Below, in pieces: positions 34,355 to 43,644 of a stretch of 64,000 nt of DNA. Position numbers and translations under genes: made by a program. The stretch is from the NCBI RefSeq assembly GCF_042680125.1, contig NZ_JBHTNY010000001.1; one strand, 5' to 3'. The notes beneath the pieces were generated by a model. It was given only the letters and a program-made list of their open reading frames with translations, searched no databases and had not been told where the DNA came from. The DNA comes from Robinsoniella peoriensis. GTDB taxonomy: Bacteria; Bacillota; Clostridia; Lachnospirales; Lachnospiraceae. How positions within the stretch are numbered: position 1 is the stretch's first letter; the number at the start of each line of letters is the position of its first letter.

Positions 34355-36550
34355 ATGGGAATTGCAGTAAATGAACAACAGAAGTTATTTACTTTAACTA
34401 CTGATAGCGCTGCCTATCAGATGAAAGTAAATGCTTGGGGGATACTTCTTCATCAGTATTATGGAGGGAAGACTGATGAGGAAGATATGGGATATCTTGC
34501 ACAGATGTGGGATGTGTCATTTGCAGGAAATCCTTATGAGACAGGCAGAGACCGGACATTTTCACTGGATGTACAGCCACAGGAGTATACCAGTAATGGA
34601 GTGGGAGATTACCGCATTAACAGTATTGAAGTTGAGAATGCAGACGGTACACGGGGAACTGACCTGCGTTATGTATCTTATCGCATAATACCTGGAAAAT
34701 ATGCGCTCCAGGGACTACCGGCTATGTATGGTGAGAAAGAAGATGCGGACACCCTGGAAATTGTTTTAAAGGACACTGCTACTGAGCTGGAGGTTACTTT
34801 ATACTACAGTGTCTGGGAAGAATTTGATATCATAACAAGAGCAGTGAAAATTAAAAACGGGAATCAGGAGCCTGTTCGCTTAGAAAAAGCAGCTTCTGTC
34901 TGCCTGGATCTCCCCTATGGTGACTGGGATATGATGCATTTCCATGGGCGCCATGCCATGGAGCGTCAGATGGAGCGGGTTCCTCTTTTCCATGGAATCC
35001 AATCAGTTGGCAGCACAAGAGGAGCATCCAGCCATCATCACAACCCGTTTGTAATTTTGTGTGATAAAGAGGCAACGGAAGATTACGGAAACTGTTATGG
35101 AATTTCTTTGGTTTACAGCGGTAATTTTGAAGCGCAGATTGAACTGGACCAGTTGAATCAGGTGAGAGCAGTTATGGGCATCAACAGCCAGAAGTTCGCT
35201 TATACATTACAGCCGGGAGATGAATTTATAACCCCGGAGGTTGTGATGGTTTACAGTGGGGAAGGCTTAGGTGCAATGTCGAGAAAACTCCATAAAGCCT
35301 ACCAGAATCATTTATGCAGGGGAAAATACAAGAAGCAGAGAAGGCCGGTTCTTCTAAATAACTGGGAAGCAACTTATTTTGATTTTAATGAAGAAAAGCT
35401 GTTGGAAATTGCAAAAGGTGCTGCAAGTCTGGGGGTTGAAATGCTGGTTATGGATGACGGCTGGTTTGGTATTCGAAATGATGACAATACCGGACTGGGT
35501 GACTGGTATGTAAACACACAGAAATTAAAAGGCGGGCTGGAACCACTTGTTAAACAGGTAAATGACCTGGGATTAAAATTTGGAATCTGGCTTGAGCCGG
35601 AAATGGTAAGCGAGGACAGTGATTTATACCGGGCACATCCGGACTGGGCATTTACCATGCCAGACAGGAAGCCTAACCGTTCCCGCTTCCAGCTGGTTCT
35701 GGATATGACAAGAGAAGATGTAAGGGATTATCTGTTTGAGAAGATCAGTAAAGTTCTGGACAGCGCTAATATAGAATATGTAAAGTGGGATATGAACCGC
35801 AGCATTTGTGATTTGTACAGCGCAGACCTTCCAAAAGACCGTCAGGCAGAGATACCACATCGTTATATTCTTGGACTTTATGATCTTCTGGAAAAGTTGA
35901 CAGGGAAATATCCAGATGTGCTGTTTGAAGGCTGCAGCGGCGGCGGCGGACGTTTTGATCCGGGAATGCTTTATTATTCACCTCAGTATTGGTGCAGTGA
36001 TGATACGGATGCCATCGAAAGAATTAAGATTCAGTATGGTACATCTTTCGCATATCCTATTTCTTCCGTAGGATCTCATGTTTCGGCAGTTCCCAATCAT
36101 CAGACGGGAAGGCTGACTCCTTTTGAAACCAGAGGTGTAGTGGCAATGGCTGGAAGCTTTGGCTATGAACTTGATTTGAACAAGCTTTCAGATGAAGAAA
36201 AAGGGATGGTAACAGAGCAGATAGAGAGGTTCAAAAAATACTATGATGTGATTCACTATGGTGATTACTATCGTCTTTCCAATCCATTTGAACGGGATGA
36301 TTATGCAGCCTGGGAATACGTTTCCGGAGATAAATCAGAGGCCCTTCTGCATGGTGTGGTACTTCATGCAAAAGCGAACATGGTGAGAATACATGTGAAG
36401 CTAAAAGGTCTGGATCCGGATAAGATTTACCGTGTAAATGGAACCGATGAAATTCATAGCGGTAAAGCCCTTATGCACGGTGGTATATTATTCCCGCGTA
36501 CAAGTGGTGATTATCAGGCTGTGGAGATTCTGCTTACAGAAGTTTCATAA
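34355..36550 (+). CDS. aga: Alpha-galactosidase, GH36
   Basis: A 731-residue cytoplasmic enzyme of glycoside hydrolase family 36 (raffinose/melibiose type), removing terminal alpha-1,6-galactose. An N-terminal beta-sandwich (about 1-320) is followed by the catalytic barrel (RRPVLLNNWEATYFDFNEEK; EMLVMDDGWFG) and a beta C-domain. The nucleophile is D479 (YVKWDMNRS) and the acid/base D549 (CSDDTD), preceded by the CSGGGGRFD loop. No signal peptide, so oligosaccharides must be imported, fitting the ABC importer encoded at 37988-41195. A GGAGAAT-type site precedes the ATG. Confidence 0.95.
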   Translation: MGIAVNEQQKLFTLTTDSAAYQMKVNAWGILLHQYYGGKTDEEDMGYLAQMWDVSFAGNPYETGRDRTFSLDVQPQEYTSNGVGDYRINSIEVENADGTRGTDLRYVSYRIIPGKYALQGLPAMYGEKEDADTLEIVLKDTATELEVTLYYSVWEEFDIITRAVKIKNGNQEPVRLEKAASVCLDLPYGDWDMMHFHGRHAMERQMERVPLFHGIQSVGSTRGASSHHHNPFVILCDKEATEDYGNCYGISLVYSGNFEAQIELDQLNQVRAVMGINSQKFAYTLQPGDEFITPEVVMVYSGEGLGAMSRKLHKAYQNHLCRGKYKKQRRPVLLNNWEATYFDFNEEKLLEIAKGAASLGVEMLVMDDGWFGIRNDDNTGLGDWYVNTQKLKGGLEPLVKQVNDLGLKFGIWLEPEMVSEDSDLYRAHPDWAFTMPDRKPNRSRFQLVLDMTREDVRDYLFEKISKVLDSANIEYVKWDMNRSICDLYSADLPKDRQAEIPHRYILGLYDLLEKLTGKYPDVLFEGCSGGGGRFDPGMLYYSPQYWCSDDTDAIERIKIQYGTSFAYPISSVGSHVSAVPNHQTGRLTPFETRGVVAMAGSFGYELDLNKLSDEEKGMVTEQIERFKKYYDVIHYGDYYRLSNPFERDDYAAWEYVSGDKSEALLHGVVLHAKANMVRIHVKLKGLDPDKIYRVNGTDEIHSGKALMHGGILFPRTSGDYQAVEILLTEVS

Positions 36551-36567
36551 CCCGGTTACGTAAAAAG

Positions 36568-36600
36568 GGCTCTGGCATGATGTGAAATGCCAGAGCCTTT
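36568..36600. terminator. Terminator between the convergent GH36 and YesL genes
   Basis: An 11-bp perfect stem (36568-36578 with 36587-36597) with short A and T runs. Confidence 0.75.
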
Positions 36601-36632
36601 AATCGTAATTGCTCATTTCTTAGATTTTTGAT

Positions 36633-37277
36633 TCAGGCTGTTTCTATATCTTCCTCTGCAGGAAGATATTTCTTAAAAATCCTATAAAAAAACCAGGAAC
36701 AAATCAGTGCTAAAAGAGCAAATCCAAAGAAAAACCAACAGAACAAGTATAATGGAGCCAGTTTCAAATCCGTAAATGTCAGGCTTAATGGAATCACCCA
36801 TAGCAGGGCCATAACTAATGTGGAAGGAATGTGCATGTAAGTGAATAAAAATGCATTCTTCAGCAGGTTTTTTGTGGTGTTTGCAAATGCTCCGATAACC
36901 GGGAAAATGTAAAGCAGTTCAAATACGACAATTGCTGATATACCGTAGGAAAGATATTTGAGGATGTTTCCATAGGAGGATTGCTGTGTAACTAAAAACT
37001 GTATATTAAAAATCAGCATTACGGCAATTACGACAAATACCAGCCAAACAATAGTCGATTGCTTAAAGTTTTCTTTAAAAGACTTTATAAAATCTTTTCG
37101 AGCCACGGTTTCATCTCCTTTTATAATCTTCATACAGGAGTAGTAGAGTGCGGCAGCCGATGCTCCAATGGTGAACAGCGGTATGGAGCAGAGAATAAAT
37201 AAGATATTCAAAGTAATAATATCACCTACTTTACCGAAAAATCTGTTTAAAAAATTGTCAGGGTTTAAGAATCCCAT
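36633..37277 (-). CDS. YesL/DUF624 membrane protein
   Basis: A 214-residue protein with five or six helices. It begins MGFLNPDNFLNRFFGKVGDI and continues with SIPLFTIGASAAALYYSCMK, the DUF624 signature; the RKDFIKSFKENFKQSTIVW loop is also conserved. YesL-type proteins occur beside oligosaccharide ABC importers; a role in transporter function is suspected but not shown. The start at 37277 follows AAAGGTGG; an in-frame GTG at 37289 lies inside that site. Confidence 0.85.
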   Translation of the reverse strand: MGFLNPDNFLNRFFGKVGDIITLNILFILCSIPLFTIGASAAALYYSCMKIIKGDETVARKDFIKSFKENFKQSTIVWLVFVVIAVMLIFNIQFLVTQQSSYGNILKYLSYGISAIVVFELLYIFPVIGAFANTTKNLLKNAFLFTYMHIPSTLVMALLWVIPLSLTFTDLKLAPLYLFCWFFFGFALLALICSWFFYRIFKKYLPAEEDIETA

Positions 37278-37336
37278 AAATGGTCCCACCTTTCTAGTAT
37301 CTCATACAGAATAACTGTATTTTTAATAAGAAATAT

Positions 37337-37366
37337 AGTATAGCAGATGTTACAAATCATTGTCAA
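37337..37366 (-). promoter_or_regulatory. Sigma-A promoter of the YesL gene
   Basis: Minus strand TTGACA (37361-37366), 18-bp spacer, TATACT (37337-37342). Confidence 0.8.
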
Positions 37367-37631
37367 AAATTATAAGTACAATTTGGTAAAATAGCAATGG
37401 TATATTGTAAACAATCTATGTTGATTTGAAGAAAGATATATTCTTACACATTCTATAATATGTCCCGTTTATAATCAGAAATTGAAATTATGGCAGGTAA
37501 TATGAGGAAAAACAGTATGATAAAGTATTTTATTTTGGAATCTGGCTAGAATAGTGATCAGGACGTGCGCCGTTTCTGTCAAAATATATTGTTCGATTGT
37601 GTAAAATGAAGAAGAATTTCAATAAAAATGC

Positions 37632-37697
37632 TATGGAAAAATGTCGGATATACATGGAATACAATAAAAAACATGGAAAAATGTGATATATACATGG
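37632..37697 (+). repeat. Imperfect 26-bp direct repeats in the promoter region of the alpha-galactoside importer
   Basis: Two copies share ATGGAAAAATGT, GATAT and ACATGG (37632-37657 and 37671-37697), about 39 bp apart. Further down, AAATGCACA followed by A-runs recurs near 37711 and 37804, with a related ATGTGC at 37745. These are candidate AraC-regulator sites. Confidence 0.5.
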
Positions 37698-37780
37698 TGC
37701 TAAAATATAAAAATGCACAAAAAAGTATATGAAAGATAGCAATAATGTGCAAAAAACAAATGCATATTTTTGAAAATATT

Positions 37781-37795
37781 AAAGGGAAACCCTTT
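37781..37795. promoter_or_regulatory. Perfect 6-3-6 palindrome AAAGGG-N3-CCCTTT
   Basis: A compact dyad about 100 bp before the extended -10. It could be an operator or a short hairpin end. Confidence 0.4.
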
Positions 37796-37893
37796 ACGTG
37801 GTCAAAATGCACATAAAAAATAGGTTTATTTATGGATAAATAACATTTTGACATAAAAACACTACGATTAACCATTTAACATTTTACCATATT

Positions 37894-37902
37894 TGTTATA
37901 AT
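37894..37902 (+). promoter_or_regulatory. Extended -10 promoter of the importer operon
   Basis: TGTTATAAT without a usable -35, as expected for activator-dependent transcription. The 710-bp region 37278-37987 contains no convincing gene. Confidence 0.55.
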
Positions 37903-37987
37903 AAGGACAAGTTAGAAAACACCGAATGAAAAATGGTGAGAAATTTGGAACTATAGACAATATTTATTTTTATAGGAGGAAATAAGT

Positions 37988-39340
37988 ATGAAATTGAAAA
38001 AGGTAGTAACTTTAACTATGGCAGCAGCAATGGCTTTATCCCTTACCGCATGCGGCGGTGGTTCCGGAAGTACGGAAGGAACAAAAGCACCGGAGACACA
38101 GGCTGCGGGTGAAACTCAGGCAGCAGGTGACAGTGAAGCAGCATCAGAGAATACTGCTTCCGGAGATACATTATCCGTTATGATCTGGGATGCAAACCAG
38201 GAACCGGGTATCAATGAGATTCTTGGTGACTTCACAACAAAGACCGGAATTAAGACAAACCTTCAGGTAGTAACCTGGGACGAGTATTGGACACTGTTAG
38301 AAGCAGGTGCCCAGGGCGGAACATTACCGGATGTATTCTGGATGCACTCTAACGAAAGTTCCAGATATATGTCCAACGACATGTTATTAGATTTAACAGA
38401 TAAGATTTCAGGCAGTGATGTGATCGACCCGGCGAACTATCCGGAAGATATCTGGGGCCTGTATACTTATGACGATAAGTATTATGCAGTGCCAAAGGAC
38501 GTGGATACCGTAGCATTGGTATATAATAAGAAAATGTTTGATGACGCAGGAGTTGCTTATCCGGATGACAGCTGGACCTGGGATACTTTCGTGGAAACTG
38601 CCAAAAAACTCACGAAAGAGGATGGCAGCCAGTATGGAACCGCGATCCGTAATACCAATAACCAGGATGGTTATTACAATATGATTTATGATATGGGCGG
38701 TAAAGTTATCAGCGATGACAAGAAAACCTCCGGCTATGACGATCCAAATACAATCAAAGGTATGCAGATTATCGAACAGATGATTAAAGATGGCTCTATG
38801 CCAAGCCAGGAGACAATGTCTGAGACAAATCCGGAAGCATTATTTACTTCAGGTAAAGTTGCGATGATTCCCCAGGGTTCCTGGATGGTAGCGTACTATC
38901 GTGACAATGAATATTCAAAAGCTAATGCAAGTTTTGCCATTATTCCAAGTGCTGCAGACGGAACAAGAAAAACAATCTATAACGGTCTTGGATGGGCAGC
39001 TTCAGCAAATGGTTCCCATACAGATGAAGCATGGCAGTTAATCGAATATTTAGGTTCCAAAGAAGCGCAGGAAAAACAGGCTCAGTTAGGTGTAACCATG
39101 TCTGCTTATAACGGAACCTCTGATTCATGGGCACAGTCTGTACCGGAATTCAATCTCCAGTCTTTCCTGGATGTTATGAAACCGGAAAACATGGTTATCA
39201 GACCATATTCCACAAAGACAGTTACCTGGGAAAATAAAGTAAGTGAAGTATTAAAGGGTGCATGGACCAGTGAAAAGAGCATGGAAGATGCTTGTAAAGA
39301 AGCAGCATCAGAAATGAATGCAATTCTTGCCGAAGAGTAA
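37988..39340 (+). CDS. Sugar ABC transporter binding lipoprotein (alpha-galactoside locus)
   Basis: A 450-residue lipoprotein with a LTAC lipobox (Cys22), a Thr/Glu/Ala-rich linker to about residue 55 and a family-1 solute-binding domain (LSVMIWDANQEPGINEILGD; GKVAMIPQGSWMVAYY; TIYNGLGWAASANGS). Flanked by GH36, GH4 and AraC genes, it probably captures raffinose-family oligosaccharides or melibiose. Similar overall to the binding protein encoded at 7223, but with no repeat linker. AGGAGG precedes the ATG. Confidence 0.93.
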   Translation: MKLKKVVTLTMAAAMALSLTACGGGSGSTEGTKAPETQAAGETQAAGDSEAASENTASGDTLSVMIWDANQEPGINEILGDFTTKTGIKTNLQVVTWDEYWTLLEAGAQGGTLPDVFWMHSNESSRYMSNDMLLDLTDKISGSDVIDPANYPEDIWGLYTYDDKYYAVPKDVDTVALVYNKKMFDDAGVAYPDDSWTWDTFVETAKKLTKEDGSQYGTAIRNTNNQDGYYNMIYDMGGKVISDDKKTSGYDDPNTIKGMQIIEQMIKDGSMPSQETMSETNPEALFTSGKVAMIPQGSWMVAYYRDNEYSKANASFAIIPSAADGTRKTIYNGLGWAASANGSHTDEAWQLIEYLGSKEAQEKQAQLGVTMSAYNGTSDSWAQSVPEFNLQSFLDVMKPENMVIRPYSTKTVTWENKVSEVLKGAWTSEKSMEDACKEAASEMNAILAEE

Positions 39341-39364
39341 TTGTTTTTACAAATAATGATATAG

Positions 39365-39418
39365 CTGAGAGCGTGGTGCTGGCGTAGTGGTAGAGCTGAC
39401 GCCGGCACGTTTTCTCAG
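39365..39418 (+). other. Strong hairpin between binding-protein and permease genes
   Basis: CTGAGA/TCTCAG outer arms and a 10-bp inner stem (39376-39385 with 39399-39408). No T-run follows, so partial attenuation or mRNA protection is likely, as in the 8649 hairpin of the other importer. Confidence 0.65.
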
Positions 39419-39453
39419 GATGAAATGCAATACATAGAAAGAGGAGTGAGAAT

Positions 39454-40350
39454 ATGGCAAAACCAGGAGCTAAAGGAACCGCACGTGCCCGCAATGAGTT
39501 TTTATGGGGCTGGGCATTTATATTACCAACAATGATAGGTTTGATTGTTTTGAATATTATCCCGATCATTCAGACAATTTATCAGAGTTTTTTCAAGACG
39601 GGTGATTTTGGTAAAGGTAATATTTTCGTTGGTGCAGCCAATTATACAAAACTGTTTGCAGACGGGCAGGTATGGCAGGCACTGTTAAATACCTTTAAAT
39701 ATGCAATTGTAGAAGTACCTTTTTCAATTGCAATTGCCCTTATATTGGCTGTTTTGCTAAATCGCAAGATGAAAGGGCGCAGTGTATACAGAACGATTTT
39801 CTTCCTGCCGATGGTTGCGGCTCCGGCAGCGATTGCCATGGTATGGAGATGGTTATATAACTCTGATTTTGGTTTGATCAATAATCTGCTTCATACAAAA
39901 ACAAACTGGATTTCCAATCCTAAAATTGCAGTATTTGCAATAGCGGTTATCGGGGTATGGTCTATAATCGGATATAATATGGTATTATTCTTATCCGGTT
40001 TGCAGGAAGTACCTCATGATTATTACGAAGCTGCAGAAATTGACGGGGCAACCGGAATCAAGCAGTTTTTCCACATTACCATTCCACTGATCTCCCCAAC
40101 CATTTTCTTTGTACTGGTAACAAGAGTAATCGGCGCATTACAGGTTTTTGACCTGATCTTCATGGTTATGGATAAATCAAATCCTGCACTGGAAAAGACA
40201 CAGTCACTGGTATATCTGTTCTACCGCTATTCATTTACGGAGAAAAATCTCGGTTATGGTTCTACAATTGTTGTGCTGCTCCTGGTGGTAATCATGATTA
40301 TTACCGTATTCCAAATGATTGCGCAGAAAAAATGGGTTCATTATAATTAG
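39454..40350 (+). CDS. Sugar ABC transporter permease (alpha-galactoside locus)
   Basis: A 298-residue MalF/UgpA-like permease with six helices. The EAA loop reads YYEAAEIDGATGIKQFFHIT, and the first helix lies at about 22-42. It forms the pore with the permease encoded at 40362. No ATPase is encoded here; a shared MsmK-type subunit is expected. Confidence 0.94.
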   Translation: MAKPGAKGTARARNEFLWGWAFILPTMIGLIVLNIIPIIQTIYQSFFKTGDFGKGNIFVGAANYTKLFADGQVWQALLNTFKYAIVEVPFSIAIALILAVLLNRKMKGRSVYRTIFFLPMVAAPAAIAMVWRWLYNSDFGLINNLLHTKTNWISNPKIAVFAIAVIGVWSIIGYNMVLFLSGLQEVPHDYYEAAEIDGATGIKQFFHITIPLISPTIFFVLVTRVIGALQVFDLIFMVMDKSNPALEKTQSLVYLFYRYSFTEKNLGYGSTIVVLLLVVIMIITVFQMIAQKKWVHYN

Positions 40351-40361
40351 AAGGAGGGAAA

Positions 40362-41195
40362 GTGATGGAAACAAAGAAAAAAGCTGTTTCAGTATTGATT
40401 CACGTAATATTGATTTTAATTTCTATTACCATGCTTGTGCCTTTCCTTTGGATGATAATAACGGCATTTAAATCGGTAACAGAGGCAACACAGGTAGACC
40501 CGTTTGTAATTTTTCCAAAGGTGTGGAGAACAGACGCTTTTAAAGCAGTGTGGAATAATATGAATTTCCTACTGCTATATAAGAACACCTTATTACTGAT
40601 TGTTGGAAGAGTCTTATGTGCAGTAATTACGGCAACCATGGCAGGTTATGCCTTTGGACGACTGAATTTTAAAGGTAAAAATCTGATGTTTTCATTAGTG
40701 TTATTCCAAATGATGATACCGGCGCAGATTTTTATCATTCCTCAGTACTTAATGATCAGCAAAATGGGTATGATGAATACGATTTTTGCACTGGTTTTCC
40801 CGGGTCTTGTAACAGCGTTTGGAACATTCCTGTTAAGACAGGGATACATGGGTCTGCCAAATGACCTGGAAGAGGCAGCCAGACTGGATGGTTGTAATAT
40901 TGGACAGACATTCCTGTTTATTATGGCTCCGCTGACAAGGTCAGCGATGGTTGCACTAGGTATCTTCACAGCAGTATTTGCATTTAAAGACCTGATGTGG
41001 CCAATGATCGTAAATACAGACAAGAACATGCTTACCCTGTCTGCAGCGCTGGCGAAAATGCAGGGGCAGTATGTAACGAAATTCCCGGAACTGATGGCAG
41101 CATCTCTGATTGCCTGTCTGCCAATGATCGTTATTTATGTAATATTTCAGAAACAGTTCATCGAAGGTATTGCAACCTCCGGTGGTAAATTATAA
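40362..41195 (+). CDS. Sugar ABC transporter permease, second subunit
   Basis: A 277-residue MalG-like permease. The EAA loop reads LEEAARLDGCNIGQTFLFIM and the C-terminus FQKQFIEGIATSGGKL. The start could be the first or second ATG (40362 or 40365), both after AAGGAGGG. It ends the importer operon. Confidence 0.94.
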   Translation: MMETKKKAVSVLIHVILILISITMLVPFLWMIITAFKSVTEATQVDPFVIFPKVWRTDAFKAVWNNMNFLLLYKNTLLLIVGRVLCAVITATMAGYAFGRLNFKGKNLMFSLVLFQMMIPAQIFIIPQYLMISKMGMMNTIFALVFPGLVTAFGTFLLRQGYMGLPNDLEEAARLDGCNIGQTFLFIMAPLTRSAMVALGIFTAVFAFKDLMWPMIVNTDKNMLTLSAALAKMQGQYVTKFPELMAASLIACLPMIVIYVIFQKQFIEGIATSGGKL

Positions 41196-41206
41196 TAGAG
41201 AATTAC

Positions 41207-41236
41207 AAAAGGGGACGCATAAAAACGCCCCCTTTT
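41207..41236. terminator. Bidirectional terminator of the importer operon
   Basis: AAAAGGGG (41207-41214) pairs with CCCCTTTT (41229-41236), extended by an inner CG pair. It is shared with the convergent AraC gene. Confidence 0.75.
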
Positions 41237-41258
41237 ACAATCTGAAGTTTATCCCGGT

Positions 41259-42170
41259 TTACAATGATCGTACATTTACGTAATCATTTTTTTTCTCCAG
41301 CGTTACAAGATGTTCCGGAATTTCCCGAAAAGCTTTTGGACTGACGCTGTATTTTTGTTTAAATATTTTGGAAAAAGCCAATGGGTCGTCATAGCCTACC
41401 TGGATCGCAATCGTACTGATGGGTAAAGTGGTTTTTTGTAGGAGAGAAGCCGCTTTATTCATGCGAAGGCTGACCAGGAATTCCTGTGGTGAGACACCCA
41501 TTGCTTTTTTAAAACTATTGGTAAGATAGCTTCGGTTAATTCCGATATAATTAGCCAGGTCGTTTATTTTTATCTTTTTTGAGTAGTTATGGGACATGAA
41601 ATTAATAGCATGTTTTACGTAGACAGCTCCCGAGTAATCGTAGTTAATATGTTCCTGATCCCGAAGGGAATAGTCTTCGATTATAATAGCCATAAACTGC
41701 ATCAATAAACTGCCCCGCTTTAGTTCATTTGCGTAAGTAAGCTGACGTGCATCCAGCATTTTTGAAATACAGGTAATCAGCTTGTCCGTACAATTTAGTG
41801 AGATAGTTGGTTCTTCTTTTGAAAAACCGGCATTTGCAATGCATTCATAGGATTTTAAACCGTTAAATCCTATCCAAATATAAGACCAGGGATCTTCTTT
41901 ATCAGCCTCGTAATAGCATTCTACACCAGGTATAATTAAAAAAGCCTGATCCTTTACCAGAGGATATATTTCTTTGCCCACTTGAAAAAAGCCTTTGCCC
42001 TTGGTAATGACATGTATCACATATTCCGTACGCTTCTGCGGTCCAAAGCCAAATCCGGCTTCACAGTTCTCAATCCCACAATAGCTCAGGTACAAATCAA
42101 CATAGTCACGCTGCAGGTCTTCCAGACACTTGTAGTTGGCAGAGTCGGTATAACCAACCTGTAATTCCAT
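41259..42170 (-). CDS. AraC-family regulator, probable activator of alpha-galactoside genes
   Basis: A 303-residue MsmR/RafR-like regulator. The cupin sensor (about 15-160) has FGFGPQKRTEYVIHVITKGK and the PWSYIWIGFNG segment common to this group; the double HTH (about 200-295) has IKINDLANYIGINRSYLTNS and STIAIQVGYDDPLAFSKIFK. The start at 42170 is set by GAGGAGGGG; the upstream extension is promoter DNA. A paralogue is encoded at 45104, suggesting that two related regulators serve this locus. Confidence 0.9.
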   Translation of the reverse strand: MELQVGYTDSANYKCLEDLQRDYVDLYLSYCGIENCEAGFGFGPQKRTEYVIHVITKGKGFFQVGKEIYPLVKDQAFLIIPGVECYYEADKEDPWSYIWIGFNGLKSYECIANAGFSKEEPTISLNCTDKLITCISKMLDARQLTYANELKRGSLLMQFMAIIIEDYSLRDQEHINYDYSGAVYVKHAINFMSHNYSKKIKINDLANYIGINRSYLTNSFKKAMGVSPQEFLVSLRMNKAASLLQKTTLPISTIAIQVGYDDPLAFSKIFKQKYSVSPKAFREIPEHLVTLEKKNDYVNVRSL

Positions 42171-42360
42171 GTAATCCCCTCCTCTATTTAACTGTATGTT
42201 TATTATAATATAGCGGGGGAATTGCGTCAACTTAAAGAAAAGGACGATTAGCTGCGATCCCCCAAAGTCAGAGGGATGGAGATTGGGGGATTGCAAGGAT
42301 TCTGTCGGCTGGCGGCAGAATAGTTATTGACAGCAAAGCATTAGTTTGCTATTATCTAAA

Positions 42361-42513
42361 TAAGATAATGGTTCAGTGCACAAATTTATCTATTTTTTGA
42401 TTATGTATTTATATTTATTATTAAGTTCTTAGTTTTAATTTCTTATTAAATTCCACGCTTATTTTCAAAGCGAAATTCAATTATAGTATGTCAATAGGAA
42501 AACCATTATCTTA
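42361..42513. repeat. 13-bp inverted repeat bounding a 153-bp AT-rich segment
   Basis: TAAGATAATGGTT (42361-42373) is the exact reverse complement of 42501-42513. A third ATTATCT at 42351-42357 forms a small dyad with the left arm. It lies in the 421-bp gap before the nuclease gene; it may be a MITE remnant or a regulatory hairpin pair. No gene is seen in the gap. Confidence 0.4.
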
Positions 42514-42591
42514 TAGTTTGGAGCAATTTCTGCTATGCTCTGTTTTTGAAATAGGTAGATTTCTGCATAGGAGTATAGAAAGTGAGGTTAT

Positions 42592-43473
42592 ATGCAGGAA
42601 GTGAAGCAAAAGCAGACCGGTGCTAATCAGATTGAAGATTCAGTAATGAAAACAATGGTACGTTTTTTTGCAGATGAGCTGCTCCCTTATTTGGGGATTA
42701 AAGGAAAGGTGAAGATGATTGCACCAACAGAGGAAATACATATGGAGATAAAAAGGCTGTATGAAGATATGAATCTGATTATGGAGGACGGAACCTGGAA
42801 ACATTTTGAGTTTCAGTCAACTAATGGAGGAATTACGGATTTAAAAAGGTTTCGGGTTTATGAGGCATTAACCAGCCAGGAGAATAAAGTGCCGGTTGTG
42901 ACTTACGTTTTGTTTTCCGGAAAGATTAAGAATCCACAATATCAATTTACGGAAGGCATTAATACCTATCGGGTAATCCCTATTATTATGCAGAATAAGA
43001 ATGCAGACCGGATCATAAAAAAACTCTTGAAAAAGCAGAAATGTGGAAAGCCTATAGAAAGGCAGGAACTGGTTGCCTTGGCGATGACTCCATTGATGCA
43101 GGGAAAAATACCAATGAAGGACCGGATTAAAAATGCGCTCCAGATTGTCAGTAAAGAGATTTGTTTAAGAGCAGAAGAGTCCCAAAAGATACAAGCGGTT
43201 ATTTATGCATTGGCAGAGAAATTTTTGAAAAATGAAGAGATGGATGAAATTAAGGGGGTAATGAATATGACAAGATTAGGGCAAATGTTAGTAGATGATG
43301 GGATTTCCCAGGGGAAGGCGGAAGCTATCGTGGAATTTTTGAATATAAAAGGAACTGTTTCAGACGATCTGCGGCAGAGGATTATATCGGAGAAGGATGT
43401 GGAAAGATTATCCGGGTGGATTAAAATAGCAGCAGTAACTAATACTATTGATGAGTTTCAGAAACAAATGTAG
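42592..43473 (+). CDS. Rpn-family / PD-(D/E)XK nuclease-type transposase-like protein
   Basis: A 293-residue protein of the recombination-promoting nuclease group (PD-(D/E)XK family transposase annotation). DMNLIMEDGTWKHFEFQS supplies the acidic catalytic pair of the fold; the middle part has VPVVTYVLFSGKIKNPQYQF and MTPLM, and the C-terminus LVDDGISQGKAEAIVEF and ERLSGWIKIAA. Related proteins promote RecA-independent recombination; they are abundant in Lachnospiraceae and rarely have neighbours of related function. It stands alone inside the alpha-galactoside locus and looks like an inserted accessory gene. Confidence 0.82.
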   Translation: MQEVKQKQTGANQIEDSVMKTMVRFFADELLPYLGIKGKVKMIAPTEEIHMEIKRLYEDMNLIMEDGTWKHFEFQSTNGGITDLKRFRVYEALTSQENKVPVVTYVLFSGKIKNPQYQFTEGINTYRVIPIIMQNKNADRIIKKLLKKQKCGKPIERQELVALAMTPLMQGKIPMKDRIKNALQIVSKEICLRAEESQKIQAVIYALAEKFLKNEEMDEIKGVMNMTRLGQMLVDDGISQGKAEAIVEFLNIKGTVSDDLRQRIISEKDVERLSGWIKIAAVTNTIDEFQKQM

Positions 43474-43545
43474 ATATATTTTATTTCATGCTGTAGTCGT
43501 ATCTGTCATTATGATGAATAAAGTCAGTAAAAAGTATTGAAATAA

Positions 43546-43586
43546 GCAGGGGACCTCTTGAAGTATGCATTCAAGGTGTCCCCTGC
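43546..43586. terminator. Long GC-rich hairpin after the nuclease gene
   Basis: A 17-bp stem with one mismatch and one wobble (43546-43562 with 43570-43586), 7-nt loop. T-poor on the plus side; it may act on either strand. Confidence 0.6.
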
Positions 43587-43590
43587 CGAA

Positions 43591-43632
43591 GAAAGGGGGG
43601 TGGAAATTTATTTCAACAATCTGCACGCCCCC
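43591..43632 (-). terminator. Terminator of melA
   Basis: GGGGGGTG (43595-43602) pairs with CACGCCCCC (43624-43632) with one bulge; on the minus strand it is followed by TTTCTT. Confidence 0.6.
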
Positions 43633-43644
43633 GATTTTTAATTA

